From: Bacillota bacterium
Lineage (GTDB): Bacteria; Bacillota_A; Clostridia; Lachnospirales; Lachnospiraceae
Assembly (NCBI GenBank): GCA_023443625.1
Contig: JAEZTQ010000014.1
Location: 26,524-90,523 of the forward strand
Reading direction: 5' to 3'
Length of the DNA: 64,000 nt
The notes under the pieces were generated by a model. That model had not been told where the DNA came from and did no database searches. It saw only the letters and a list, made by a program, of their open reading frames with translations. Below, piece by piece: positions 7,327 through 14,957 of the stretch (position 1 is its first letter; every line of letters starts with the position of its first letter). The position numbers and the translations under genes are program-made.

Positions 7327-7376
7327 TATGACATTGATGTCATAAATAACATATGACACAGTGTCATTTTTGTCAA
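7327..7376 (-). promoter_or_regulatory. ECF S-component promoter with two palindromic operators
   Basis: On the minus strand TTGACA (7376-7371) and TATGTT (7353-7348) are 17 bp apart. A perfect-arm palindrome ATGACACTGTGTCAT occupies the spacer (7353-7367). A second one, TATGACATCAATGTCATA (7327-7344), lies just downstream of the start point. Both share the half-site TGACA. This looks like a dimeric repressor with two sites. I do not know which regulator binds it, and none is encoded beside it. Confidence 0.65.
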
Positions 7377-7447
7377 GCTAATAAAATCAAAATAGTATCT
7401 TCAGAATTCAATTTCTATACACGACTAGGAGTAATTGCAGAATGAAA

Positions 7448-7495
7448 GATCCACTGCAGCATAAGCTCATACAAACTCAGATGCAGTGGATTCTT
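7448..7495 (-). terminator. Hairpin downstream of the Arg/Cys micro-ORF
   Basis: ATCCACTGCA and TGCAGTGGAT are perfect 10-bp complements around a loop of about 22 bases. On the minus strand a modest T-rich tail follows. It could end the transcript of the 22-codon ORF at 7514-7582. Confidence 0.5.
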
Positions 7496-7513
7496 ATTTT
7501 CAAATTTTATGAA

Positions 7514-7582
7514 TTAGCATACTCTACATCTTCTCCGGCGACGGTTTCGTCTGTTGCTACTTCTTCTGCAGAAACAACTCAT
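7514..7582 (-). CDS. 22-residue Arg/Cys-rich micropeptide (candidate)
   Basis: A 22-codon ORF with ATG at 7582 and a consensus GGGGAGG ribosome binding site 8 bases upstream. The peptide starts MSCFC, ends CRVC, and contains eleven or so arginines, including a run of five, plus five cysteines. Upstream is AC - 16 bp - CATAAATTA (7657-7631), which fits the Bacillus/Clostridium sigma-K promoter consensus, and a hairpin follows the stop. This makes a compact complete transcription unit. Its local G+C content is clearly higher than its surroundings. A role as a small spore-coat or core peptide is inference from the promoter and composition. The alternative is that the ORF is accidental. Confidence 0.4.
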   Translation of the reverse strand: MSCFCRRSSNRRNRRRRRCRVC

Positions 7583-7630
7583 ACTTACAGCCTCCCCTTC
7601 ATTATATTTAGGAAACTGGTTCCCATACTT

Positions 7631-7657
7631 TAATTTATGCTTAATATGGTAAATGGT
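7631..7657 (-). promoter_or_regulatory. Possible sigma-K-like (sporulation) promoter
   Basis: Read on the minus strand: AC, 16 bp, CATAAATTA, matching the published sigma-K pattern AC-N16/17-CATANNNTA. An overlapping TTGACA with a poorer -10 (CATAAA, 17 bp) could instead make it a vegetative promoter. It precedes the micro-ORF at 7582. Confidence 0.35.
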
Positions 7658-7912
7658 GTCAATTTTCCTTATAATATATTATATAATAAAGAATTTAGGG
7701 TGGAATTAATGTTAACTCCATTAAAATAATATATCTATAATTTGGATATGAGAATAAGTATATATAGATTTTATAGAATTTATTGGAACTCTTCCTAAAT
7801 AATTTATTTAATCAATCGGTCAACACTGAAATTAGACTTGAATATATTGTTAAGGAATGGTAATATGAGAGGTATAGATATGGCAAAAAAAGTAAAAAGG
7901 AGGATAAAAATT

Positions 7913-8092
7913 ATGAATGACTACTTAGCCAGAAATTATACTTCTGGCTCAATACTGGAGAGAACCGTATATGGGAAAGAGACGCAGCGATATTATAAGA
8001 ATAAATATTCAATTATTGAATCTAAAATATTTCAGCCAACCTTGAAAGAAAAAATAGAGGGAATAATCGAAAAATGTTTAAGAAGAAAATAG
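7913..8092 (+). CDS. Small hypothetical protein, first gene of an unknown pair
   Basis: 59 residues if ATG 7913 is used; AAAAGGAGG sits 8 bases upstream, whereas the earlier in-frame ATGs at 7838 and 7868 have no good site. It is basic (about one third Lys/Arg in its last 30 residues), with LTVYGKETQRYYKNKYS-like aromatic patches, no membrane segment and no recognised domain. It overlaps the next gene by 19 bases, implying translational coupling. Function unknown. The tight pairing suggests a shared role with the membrane protein that follows. Confidence 0.55.
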   Translation: MNDYLARNYTSGSILERTVYGKETQRYYKNKYSIIESKIFQPTLKEKIEGIIEKCLRRK

Positions 8093-9090
8093 GTGAAATA
8101 ACCGAAATACTCTATAACTTAATAAAGAAACATTGGATTATTTACTCCATTACTATATTTTTGCCAACCATCTGGTTTTCTTTTATTATAAATTACTATG
8201 GTGTATCCTTGAAATTATTAACAGTGGATACAGCAGGAAATAAAAGATTTACAGGGACAGGAAGTGTAGTAACCTATATTATAGTATTTGGGGTTTTTTT
8301 AATAACGCTATTTAATAACTACTATTCCAGCAGATCTAGAATAGAGAAGCTTAAGATACTTGAAGGTGAAAATATATTTTTGAAAGAAATATGTGATAGT
8401 ACGGATATAATATGTAATGAGAAGCTAGAGCAGTTAAAAACAGTTTTACATAATGTGGTTAATAAGAAGATGGATTCACCTGTAATCATATCCAATCCAA
8501 GTAATCAGCTCAAAAGAATATTAGAGCAGATTAATAATTGCTTGGCTAATTTGATGACGCAAGCAGTAGAAAAGTACTCCTATAATGATTTCAATTTATC
8601 CCTAGCCTATAATTTTCCTTTTGAAAATAGTGAATGGTATTGTGTTGAGGGTATTTGCGACAATGAATTTTCGGTGGACTACCTATTAAATAGCAAGTCA
8701 ACCATTAACTATCTTTTGCAAAGTACCAAGCCCTATTATTTTAATAATAAAAAAGAAGATGCAAAAAAATGTGATCAATATCTTTATAACAGTACAGACG
8801 AGATCAATGCTGAGAACGAGGAAATCTTGGGTTCTGTATTCTGCTATAAAATTCATATAAAGAAAAATAGCACAATTTATATTAATGCAGTCCTTACAAT
8901 TACTACAAAACAAAAAAGGTTTGTTCAAGATGATGATAAAATTAAAGTTAATAATGCAAGAGAAAACATCCTCAAGTTGGTTAGAGATCATTTTGTAAAA
9001 AGAATAAGTGTAGAATTAATATTATTGTATTTGGAAAGATATGATATTCAAAATAAGATGTCCAAGGAAACAGCATATACTGCAGAATAA
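8074..9090 (+). CDS. Two-TM membrane protein with a cytoplasmic sensor-like domain
   Basis: 338 residues. Two membrane helices are visible (about 19-40 and 66-85), with a short extracellular loop holding TVDTAGNKRFTGTGS. A helical/coiled region (86-160) follows. After it comes an alpha/beta domain (about 170-290) ending in a strand pair around SVFCYKIHIKKNSTIYINAVLTITTKQKRF; its strand pattern is reminiscent of GAF-fold sensors. I do not recognise the family. It overlaps the 59-residue gene before it. The architecture, two helices carrying an inward-facing sensor domain, resembles some membrane-anchored defence effectors and signalling proteins. That is only an analogy. Confidence 0.6.
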   Translation: MFKKKIGEITEILYNLIKKHWIIYSITIFLPTIWFSFIINYYGVSLKLLTVDTAGNKRFTGTGSVVTYIIVFGVFLITLFNNYYSSRSRIEKLKILEGENIFLKEICDSTDIICNEKLEQLKTVLHNVVNKKMDSPVIISNPSNQLKRILEQINNCLANLMTQAVEKYSYNDFNLSLAYNFPFENSEWYCVEGICDNEFSVDYLLNSKSTINYLLQSTKPYYFNNKKEDAKKCDQYLYNSTDEINAENEEILGSVFCYKIHIKKNSTIYINAVLTITTKQKRFVQDDDKIKVNNARENILKLVRDHFVKRISVELILLYLERYDIQNKMSKETAYTAE

Positions 9091-9151
9091 ACACATAAAA
9101 AGGAATTTTGATTATATAGATAGATTAAAATTCACAGACTTTTCAATCTGC

Positions 9152-9205
9152 TTTGGCAACATATAGGATTAGAGTGATTTTGGTAACATATAGGATTAGA
9201 GTGAT
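9152..9205. repeat. Two tandem 27-bp repeats
   Basis: Units at 9152-9178 and 9179-9205 differ at one base (TTTGGCAACATATAGGATTA versus TTTGGTAACATATAGGATTA, each followed by GAGTGAT). They lie between the membrane gene and the shared terminator, probably a simple slippage or duplication product. Confidence 0.8.
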
Positions 9206-9231
9206 TTGCTCAGGGATAGAATAGTCAATCA

Positions 9232-9270
9232 AAAAAGAAGCAGGTTAGAATTTATGACTTGCTTCTTTTT
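9232..9270. terminator. Bidirectional terminator between convergent genes
   Basis: AAAAAGAAGCAGGT (9232-9245) and ACTTGCTTCTTTTT (9257-9270) form a long stem with one mismatch and A/T tracts on both sides. It separates the convergent unknown membrane gene and degV. Confidence 0.75.
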
Positions 9271-9301
9271 GCTAAATTATTAATGAATTTTACCTGTATA
9301 T

Positions 9302-10171
9302 CTAACGACTCTCTCCCATGAAGCATAAACCGATAGCTCCTGGACCTGAGTGAGCACCGATACTGGGACTTATATAATTAATAATTATCTGTTTATCAGG
9401 TAACTTTTCTTTAATGAGAGTTTCCAAATATAAGGCATCTTCGTAAGCATCTCCATGAGCGATACAGATTACATCGTCACTATCTAGGTACTTACCCATG
9501 CTATCTAACATATTATTACAGATGGTAGAGAGGGATTTTTTACGTCCTCTTGCGGTAGAGTGAGATTCTAATTTACCTTCAGGACTTAAGTACAGAGTAG
9601 GCTTAATATTTATCATTGATCCGATAATTGCTGTAGTCTTAGAAATTCGCCCTCCACGGTGAAGATGGCCTAAATCATCCACAGTAAAACGAATACAGAA
9701 TTCCTGCTTATGTTCTTCAAGCCAGGCAGCAATTTCCTCTAAGGATTTACCCTCTTCCTTCATATTAACTGCCTTCATGACAAACATTCCTTCTCCCATG
9801 GAAGCACTCAGTGTATCAAGTACAATTATTTTAGCATTAGGATTTTCCTCGCATATTTCACGGGCACCAGCTTCAACATTATTGCAACCTCCGCTTAAGG
9901 CAGAAGAGAAACTAATATGTAAAATATCTAAGCCCTGGTTTACGTAGTCCTGAAAGGTTTTTCGGATAACTTCAGGGTTACTAGCCATTGTTGTAGGCAT
10001 AAGACCCGATCTCATTTTGTCGTAGAATTCCTTAGGAGTCAGGTTGATTTCATCACCGTAGGTTATTCCTTCCAAATCATAATAATGGGGAATAATACCG
10101 ATTTGTTTATCTTTAATGTAGCTCTCAAGCAAGTCGGAGTTTGAATCAGTGGTGATCACAAAGTTTTTCAT
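9302..10171 (-). CDS. DegV family fatty-acid-binding protein
   Basis: 289 residues, normal DegV length. The N-terminal motif VITTDSNSDL and the segment LHISFSSALSGGCNN with TLSASMGEGM are the conserved binding elements. RFTVDDLGHLHRGGRISKTTAIIGSMINIKPTL is the hallmark DegV central motif. The C terminus, GPGAIGLCFMG, is also family-typical. DegV proteins (FakB homologues) bind a fatty acid and present it to the kinase FakA, which makes acyl phosphate for phospholipid synthesis. No fakA is nearby. Start ATG 10171 has a TAGGAGGAATATATAGAG leader. It appears to be monocistronic, with its own promoter region and a shared terminator downstream. Confidence 0.92.
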   Translation of the reverse strand: MKNFVITTDSNSDLLESYIKDKQIGIIPHYYDLEGITYGDEINLTPKEFYDKMRSGLMPTTMASNPEVIRKTFQDYVNQGLDILHISFSSALSGGCNNVEAGAREICEENPNAKIIVLDTLSASMGEGMFVMKAVNMKEEGKSLEEIAAWLEEHKQEFCIRFTVDDLGHLHRGGRISKTTAIIGSMINIKPTLYLSPEGKLESHSTARGRKKSLSTICNNMLDSMGKYLDSDDVICIAHGDAYEDALYLETLIKEKLPDKQIIINYISPSIGAHSGPGAIGLCFMGESR

Positions 10172-10308
10172 CTCTATATATTCCTCCTAATAGATAATAT
10201 ATGTTCATTCTACTAGAGGTAGCCTCATTAAGCAATAGAAGATTATAAAATATTTATTTTTGGTTTATATAAATTTTATATTTATAAGCAGTTTATTTTC
10301 TATAATAA

Positions 10309-10345
10309 AACCCGGCTGTAGCTTAATAAGCAGCCGGGGTTAAAT
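10309..10345 (-). terminator. Terminator of the ABC importer operon
   Basis: AACCCGGCTG (10309-10318) and CAGCCGGGGTT (10331-10341) form a GC-rich stem. On the minus strand it is followed by TTTTATTATAG. It lies 85-120 bases after the permease stop. Confidence 0.8.
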
Positions 10346-10428
10346 TATAGAAATCTGTTATTACAGAAGGAAAGTGGTTCCTATAGAGAAATAGTATCTG
10401 TGAAGAAATTAATCATAATGTTTATATT

Positions 10429-11256
10429 TTAGAATCTGGCAACTCTCTTTTCGAAATAGGTTAGAACCTTATATAACCCTGTTGCTACTATACATAGTAT
10501 TACGATAGACATAATGACCCAATCCAGTTTAAATACCTGACTGCCGTAGATAATCAGATATCCTAAGCCTGCCTTGGCAGCCAGAAATTCACCGATAATT
10601 ACACCAACTAAGGAGAGACCGATATTTACCTTCATAAGGCTTATAATGGAAGGTATATTGGAAGGGAGGATTACTTTAAATAGTACATCCTTTTTATTTC
10701 CTCCCAAGGTATAAATAAGTTTAATTTTATCCTTTTCAACAGAGGTAAAATCTGCATATAGGCTGATGATTGTACCAAAGACAGCAACCGACACGGCAGC
10801 GACTATGATGGTTTTCATATTGTTGCCCAACCATACTATAAAGACAGGAGCAAGTGCTGATTTGGGCAGACTGTTTAAGACAATCAGGTAGGGTTCAAGG
10901 ACCTTGGATATACTTCTATTCCACCACAGAATAACAGCGAATAATAATCCAATTGTATTAACTAGTGTGAAGCTGATTAAAGTCTCTAATAAGGTAATTC
11001 CCACATGATAGAAGAGCTGACCAGTAGAGCCCATTGCAACCATGGTTTTACAGACCCTTGTTGGGCTGGAGAATACAAAGGAATTGAGAATACCCAGCCT
11101 TGCGGTTATCTCCCATAGAAAGATAAAAGTGATTAAAATTATGGCTTGGTAAAAACGAACCCAACGAAGATGCAGTACATGTCTTCTAATATAAGCGTGC
11201 TGTGCAGCGGATATGCCTATGTTATTACATTTAACCCGTTTGCTTTTCCTGCTCAT
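10429..11256 (-). CDS. ABC transporter permease, SsuC/TauC type
   Basis: 275 residues with about six membrane helices. The EAA-loop motif near 195-215 (TLGGNKKDVLFKVILPSNIPSI) contacts the ATPase. The family is the binding-protein-dependent transporter inner-membrane component of the nitrate/sulfonate/taurine/thiamine-precursor type. It overlaps the end of the ATPase gene by 26 bases, so the two are coupled. No substrate-binding protein of the NMT1/SsuA type is present in the neighbourhood, so the substrate is open. Aliphatic sulfonates, thiamine precursor (HMP) and riboflavin are possibilities. No riboswitch was seen upstream. Confidence 0.87.
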   Translation of the reverse strand: MSRKSKRVKCNNIGISAAQHAYIRRHVLHLRWVRFYQAIILITFIFLWEITARLGILNSFVFSSPTRVCKTMVAMGSTGQLFYHVGITLLETLISFTLVNTIGLLFAVILWWNRSISKVLEPYLIVLNSLPKSALAPVFIVWLGNNMKTIIVAAVSVAVFGTIISLYADFTSVEKDKIKLIYTLGGNKKDVLFKVILPSNIPSIISLMKVNIGLSLVGVIIGEFLAAKAGLGYLIIYGSQVFKLDWVIMSIVILCIVATGLYKVLTYFEKRVARF

Positions 11257-12016
11257 TGTGGTTTAACTCCTTCCATATCTGATTGAAATACTCACTAAAC
11301 TCAGGTGCACTTCTGGAGGTAAAAGGAGTACGGTTTTCAATGGAAAGATTAATATCAAGTATTTGATTTACTGTTCCTGGACGGGAGGATAAGATAATTA
11401 CGCGATCCGCCATACTGATTGCCTCTGGGATATCATGAGTGATTAGAATAGCAGTTTTTTTCTCTTTACGAATAATACCCCAGATATCATCCGCTACATC
11501 GAGGCGTGTTTGATAGTCCAGGGCTGAAAATGGTTCATCTAGCAGCAGAATATCTGGTTCCAATAATAAAGTCCGGATCAAAGCTGCTCTTTGCCTCATA
11601 CCGCCGGATAACTCTGAGGGGAAGGAGTTTTTAAAGGTAATTAAGCCATAGGTATTTAACATTTCATTTATTTGTACATAACTACTGTCGTACAGCTTGT
11701 GCTGTATTTCCAGACCGAGAGTAACATTCCTAAGGGTGTTGCGCCAATCTAGCAGATGATCCTTTTGAAGCATATAACCGATGTTTTTTCCGGAGGATTT
11801 TATGTCCTTTCCATTGATATATATGAAACCACTGCTGGGTGAGAGTAAGCCGGCAATCAGAGAGAGCAGGGTGGATTTGCCACAGCCACTAGGGCCGACG
11901 ATAGCAACAAATTCACCTTCATCTAAATGAAAAGAAACATCCAGTAGTGCCGGTGTTTCTCCCTCAAGACTATGATAGGTATAACTGAGGTGATCTATTT
12001 TGAGTAATTCGCCCAT
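11231..12016 (-). CDS. ABC transporter ATP-binding protein, SsuB/TauB type
   Basis: 261 residues. Walker A GPSGCGKST near 40-48, Q-loop in YMLQKDHLLDW, signature LSGGMRQRAAL, Walker B ILLLDEPFSALD, and H-loop ILITHDIPEA are all intact. It pairs with the permease gene that overlaps its 3' end. The importer lacks an adjacent substrate-binding protein, which may be encoded elsewhere. The promoter probably lies in the 88-base gap to the response regulator gene upstream, which is also on the minus strand. Confidence 0.9.
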   Translation of the reverse strand: MGELLKIDHLSYTYHSLEGETPALLDVSFHLDEGEFVAIVGPSGCGKSTLLSLIAGLLSPSSGFIYINGKDIKSSGKNIGYMLQKDHLLDWRNTLRNVTLGLEIQHKLYDSSYVQINEMLNTYGLITFKNSFPSELSGGMRQRAALIRTLLLEPDILLLDEPFSALDYQTRLDVADDIWGIIRKEKKTAILITHDIPEAISMADRVIILSSRPGTVNQILDINLSIENRTPFTSRSAPEFSEYFNQIWKELNHNEQEKQTG

Positions 12017-12104
12017 AGTATTCCTCCATATTTGCTTATACTGTATTATATGTAAGGAGAAATAAGTGGTTCCATTTGTCGGATTAGGTTATATAAATTC
12101 CTTC

Positions 12105-12731
12105 TTATCTTATATTCTTGTAATAAAAGACTGCAATTTGAGTCCGATCCCTAAGATTAAGCTTCTCTAGAATAGTGCTGATATTATTACGTATGGTTCC
12201 TTCGCTAAGATAAAGTAGTTCTGAGATTTCCTTGTTGGAGAGACCATCTGCTATCTTAGTAATAATCTCATATTCCTTTTCAGTAATACCTAGGCCTTCC
12301 AGTGTCTTGGTAGCTGAGGTCTTTCCCATAAGTTTGGGAAGCTTTGTGATGATATCATTGTCGTAGACATTCTGTCCCATATAGACCGCTTTCAGTGCGG
12401 GGACAATACTCTCATAATTCTGCTTCATCATATAGCCCTTTGCACCCATACGCAAAGCTTTAATGATATAGTCATCATCTAAAAAGGTGGTAAGATAGAG
12501 AATTTTAGCCTCCGTAAATTCTGTAAGGATCTGCTCTCCGGCTTCTAAGCCTGTCATTAGTTCCATGCGAATATCCATAAGTAGAACATCGGGCAGAAGT
12601 TTCTTATATAATTTAATAGCCTCTAACCCATTGTTGCCCGTTCCTACTACAGAAATCTCTGTATCAGCAGAAAGGATAATTTGTAAAGAGGAGCAGACTA
12701 GTTTATCATCATCAATTATAAGTACATTCAT
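12105..12731 (-). CDS. NarL/DesR-type response regulator
   Basis: 208 residues. The receiver domain (1-120) has the acidic triad DDD at 7-9, phospho-acceptor Asp53 in LLMDIRM, Thr81 and Lys103. The C-terminal LuxR-type helix-turn-helix (about 140-205) includes LSNKEISELLYLSEGTIRNNISTILEKL. It follows the histidine kinase gene by 27 bases, so they form a two-component operon. This kinase/regulator class (DesKR, LiaRS, YvfTU relatives) often controls a neighbouring ABC-2 exporter. Here such an exporter lies about 1 kb beyond the kinase, on the opposite strand, with TGACA/TGTCA operator-like repeats in its promoter region. Confidence 0.92.
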   Translation of the reverse strand: MNVLIIDDDKLVCSSLQIILSADTEISVVGTGNNGLEAIKLYKKLLPDVLLMDIRMELMTGLEAGEQILTEFTEAKILYLTTFLDDDYIIKALRMGAKGYMMKQNYESIVPALKAVYMGQNVYDNDIITKLPKLMGKTSATKTLEGLGITEKEYEIITKIADGLSNKEISELLYLSEGTIRNNISTILEKLNLRDRTQIAVFYYKNIR

Positions 12732-12758
12732 GCAAATACCTCCGTTTTAGAATATAAT

Positions 12759-13865
12759 TTAAGTAGTCCCTTGCTTTGGTATGGAGATAAAAATCTTAAA
12801 TCCCTGGTTTAGGGTTATATTAATTTTTCCATTAAAGTTATTTACTCTATCGTAAATGTTACGAAGTCCCATTCCTTCCTGTATTTCCTGATTCTTAAGG
12901 GATAATGATAATGTTGTCTGCTGGCATTCATCAATACTTCCATTATCCTGGATGATCAGCTGATACATGGCAGGATGCTCACGAAGGGCTATACTTACCT
13001 TTGTTGCATTGGAATGACGGATGATGTTGGCAAGAGCCTCCTTAATGATGGCAATCAGGCTGTATTTCAAAGGGAGAGAAGGAGGGTTCTTAATATCATA
13101 ATCATAACTGATATTACAGAAGGTAAAATCCTTCACAAGTCGCTCTATTTGTACATATAGATCAATGGATTCATCGTACATATTATGAATACTGCTTCGT
13201 ATCTGGTCCATTCCTACAGATAGGGAATCCTTTAAATCAACTAAACCTTTCTTCGTTATTTCATCCTTAGTAACCACCTGCAAGGCCCCTACCTGTAATA
13301 TCGCTCTAGAGAGAAGATGCCCTATATTATCATGAATTTCTTTAGAGATACGATTACGCTCATTCAAGGTCGCAAGATTAATCTCGTAGTCTTGATTCTG
13401 AAGCAAGTTCTGGTTCTGTTCTTCAAGTAACAGGGACATCTGTGTGGAACTATCTCTCAGGTCATTATATTCTGTATTGATTTTCCTTAATCGATCAGTT
13501 TTATATTTTAATAAGAAGGAAAAACAGAGGAAAATTAGGGTGAAGGATATGGTTAGTATATTATATGTAGCAGTGTTAAGCAGCAGTAGAAGGGGAACAA
13601 TAACAGTCCCATATTGATATTTGGTATTTATTATATCGTAAAGGAGTAAAGGAAGAAAGATGATATAAAGAGGAAAGATAAAACAAAGCACTACAAAAAG
13701 AAGATTTCCTAAGAGTTTAATCTTGTCGTTATCATAATATAGTAAGAGGCTGCTGAGGATAATGCTGATAATAATAGGTACAATTGCAAAGTTGTTATTA
13801 ACATGAAATAAGAATAAAGCCAGGCTGCACATGAATAATAAAAATTTATCAAAAATCTCGTTCAT
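12759..13865 (-). CDS. DesK-type sensor histidine kinase
   Basis: 368 residues. The N-terminal 120 residues contain about five to six membrane helices with little extracytoplasmic sequence, as in intramembrane-sensing kinases. A coiled linker (120-170) precedes the HisKA_3 box NRISKEIHDNIGHLLSRA, with His178 as the likely phosphorylation site. The HATPase domain (about 250-365) has IKEALANIIRHSNA, DNGS and GMGLRNIYDRV. It is followed by its response regulator in the same operon. Such kinases sense membrane state, lipid fluidity or antimicrobial stress. The start ATG 13865 has a GAGGAGTT site upstream. Confidence 0.9.
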   Translation of the reverse strand: MNEIFDKFLLFMCSLALFLFHVNNNFAIVPIIISIILSSLLLYYDNDKIKLLGNLLFVVLCFIFPLYIIFLPLLLYDIINTKYQYGTVIVPLLLLLNTATYNILTISFTLIFLCFSFLLKYKTDRLRKINTEYNDLRDSSTQMSLLLEEQNQNLLQNQDYEINLATLNERNRISKEIHDNIGHLLSRAILQVGALQVVTKDEITKKGLVDLKDSLSVGMDQIRSSIHNMYDESIDLYVQIERLVKDFTFCNISYDYDIKNPPSLPLKYSLIAIIKEALANIIRHSNATKVSIALREHPAMYQLIIQDNGSIDECQQTTLSLSLKNQEIQEGMGLRNIYDRVNNFNGKINITLNQGFKIFISIPKQGTT

Positions 13866-13974
13866 AAGGAACTCCTCTAATCTTTAGAATTAGCCGGCTA
13901 TTACCGTCTAACAGATATTTATCAATTAGAATAATAATACTTATCATGCAAGTATTTCTAAAGAATAGTATGGC

Positions 13975-13994
13975 ATGACAGCGCTATGATGTCA
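13975..13994. promoter_or_regulatory. Possible two-component autoregulatory site
   Basis: ATGACA (13975-13980) and TGTCA (13990-13994) form an imperfect inverted repeat in the intergenic region upstream of the kinase gene. It uses the same half-sites seen at 14854-14881 before the ABC-2 exporter. Suggestive only. Confidence 0.3.
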
Positions 13995-14115
13995 ATTACA
14001 AAAGGGGTGCTTTTCCTTGAAAATCTAGGCTGGGAATGCTATAATCAGGATGCTTACCATATATTAAGGATGAAATAAGGTATAGCAATATGGTATAAAA
14101 TGAAGGAGAATAAGT

Positions 14116-14661
14116 ATGAGAATATTGGCAGAGGATACCTTGGCACTTATTATAGATTTTCAGGAAAAGCTTGTTCCGGTTATTAATAATCAGGAGGAGC
14201 TACTCCATAATACAGAGATTTTGATGAAGGGACTCAAGGCCTTAGGTATTGAGATGGTAGTAACTCAGCAGTATACCAAGGGTATCGGAATGACAGTTTC
14301 AGAGTTAATGGAAGTCTTTGAAGGCTCCTTTGAATATTTAGATAAGGTAAGCTTTAGCTGTGCTGAGGATGAGACAATCTATGGTAAGATCGCAGAAAGT
14401 GGAAAGAAAAATATTATTGTCTGCGGTGTTGAGGCGCATATCTGTGTCCTTCAAACTGTAATCGATCTCATTGCAAAAGGCTACAAGGTAGTTTTAGTAG
14501 AAGACTGTGTTGGTTCAAGAAGGGAAAGTGACCGTCAGGTGGGTATTAAGAGGGCTATCACAGAAGGAGCGCTTCCCACCACCTATGAAGCAATTCTTTT
14601 TGAATTAACCAGGAAGGCAAAAACAGATGTGTTTAAGGTGATTTCAAAGTTAATCAAATAA
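14116..14661 (+). CDS. Isochorismatase-family cysteine hydrolase
   Basis: 181 residues. The catalytic triad of the family is visible: Asp14 (LIIDFQEKL), Lys77 (LDKVSFSC) and Cys110 (GVEAHICVLQT), with the conserved cis-peptide region VCGVEAH. Relatives hydrolyse nicotinamide, N-carbamoylsarcosine or isochorismate, or act as broad ycaC-like hydrolases. The short C terminus and lack of the nicotinamidase metal-site His pattern make nicotinamidase unlikely. It has a strong AAGGAG ribosome binding site and is monocistronic, bounded by a terminator. The exact substrate is unknown. Confidence 0.88.
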   Translation: MRILAEDTLALIIDFQEKLVPVINNQEELLHNTEILMKGLKALGIEMVVTQQYTKGIGMTVSELMEVFEGSFEYLDKVSFSCAEDETIYGKIAESGKKNIIVCGVEAHICVLQTVIDLIAKGYKVVLVEDCVGSRRESDRQVGIKRAITEGALPTTYEAILFELTRKAKTDVFKVISKLIK

Positions 14662-14682
14662 AATCATCTCAATTTTTATTAT

Positions 14683-14722
14683 AAATCCCATTCTTTGCGA
14701 AGTCTGGGGTTTATTTTTTTTT
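14683..14722 (+). terminator. Rho-independent terminator after the isochorismatase-like gene
   Basis: AAATCCCA (14683-14690) and TGGGGTTT (14705-14712) pair, followed by an A and a run of nine to ten T residues. Confidence 0.8.
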
Positions 14723-14731
14723 CAAAAAAAT

Positions 14732-14813
14732 CGGTGCCTACAAAAAGCTAGAATGTCAGATCAACGACTAAAAAATAGCGTGTGATAAACATTCTAACTC
14801 GAAAAGGGCACCG
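14732..14813. repeat. Nested inverted repeats upstream of the ABC-2 exporter
   Basis: An outer pair CGGTGCC (14732-14738) / GGCACCG (14807-14813) encloses an inner pair TAGAATGT (14749-14756) / ACATTCTA (14789-14796). Both pairs are perfect and correctly nested, so an RNA or DNA cruciform with an internal loop can form. No known riboswitch class fits. Confidence 0.6.
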
Positions 14814-14853
14814 CAAATTCAGTGCGACAACCCCTTGGTTGCAAGGCATGAGG

Positions 14854-14881
14854 ATGACAAATGTCATTTGAAGTCATGACA
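14854..14881 (+). promoter_or_regulatory. Operator-like repeats at the ABC-2 exporter promoter
   Basis: ATGACAAATGTCAT (14854-14867) is a near-perfect palindrome. It is followed after 4 bases by AGTCATGACA (14872-14881), which has the same half-sites. They sit upstream of a -10-like TATAGT near 14897-14904 where no good -35 is present, as expected for an activator-dependent promoter. The arrangement resembles sites of DesR-class regulators. The nearby NarL-type regulator (12105-12731) is the obvious candidate, by inference. Confidence 0.5.
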
Positions 14882-14957
14882 CACTGCACTGGTAAGTATA
14901 GTTAAAATTATATATAGTTTATTTAAGAATAGTAAGCAATGCTATAGGAGGATAGCC

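Noticed and set aside
7442..7633. Plus-strand 63-codon frame
   Set aside because: No ribosome binding site, starts inside a hairpin, low-complexity Ser/Thr translation. The opposite strand has the better micro-ORF.
14732..14957. Known riboswitch or T-box in front of the ABC-2 operon
   Set aside because: No conserved T-box sequence, no c-di-GMP, SAM or other recognisable core. Only generic stems.
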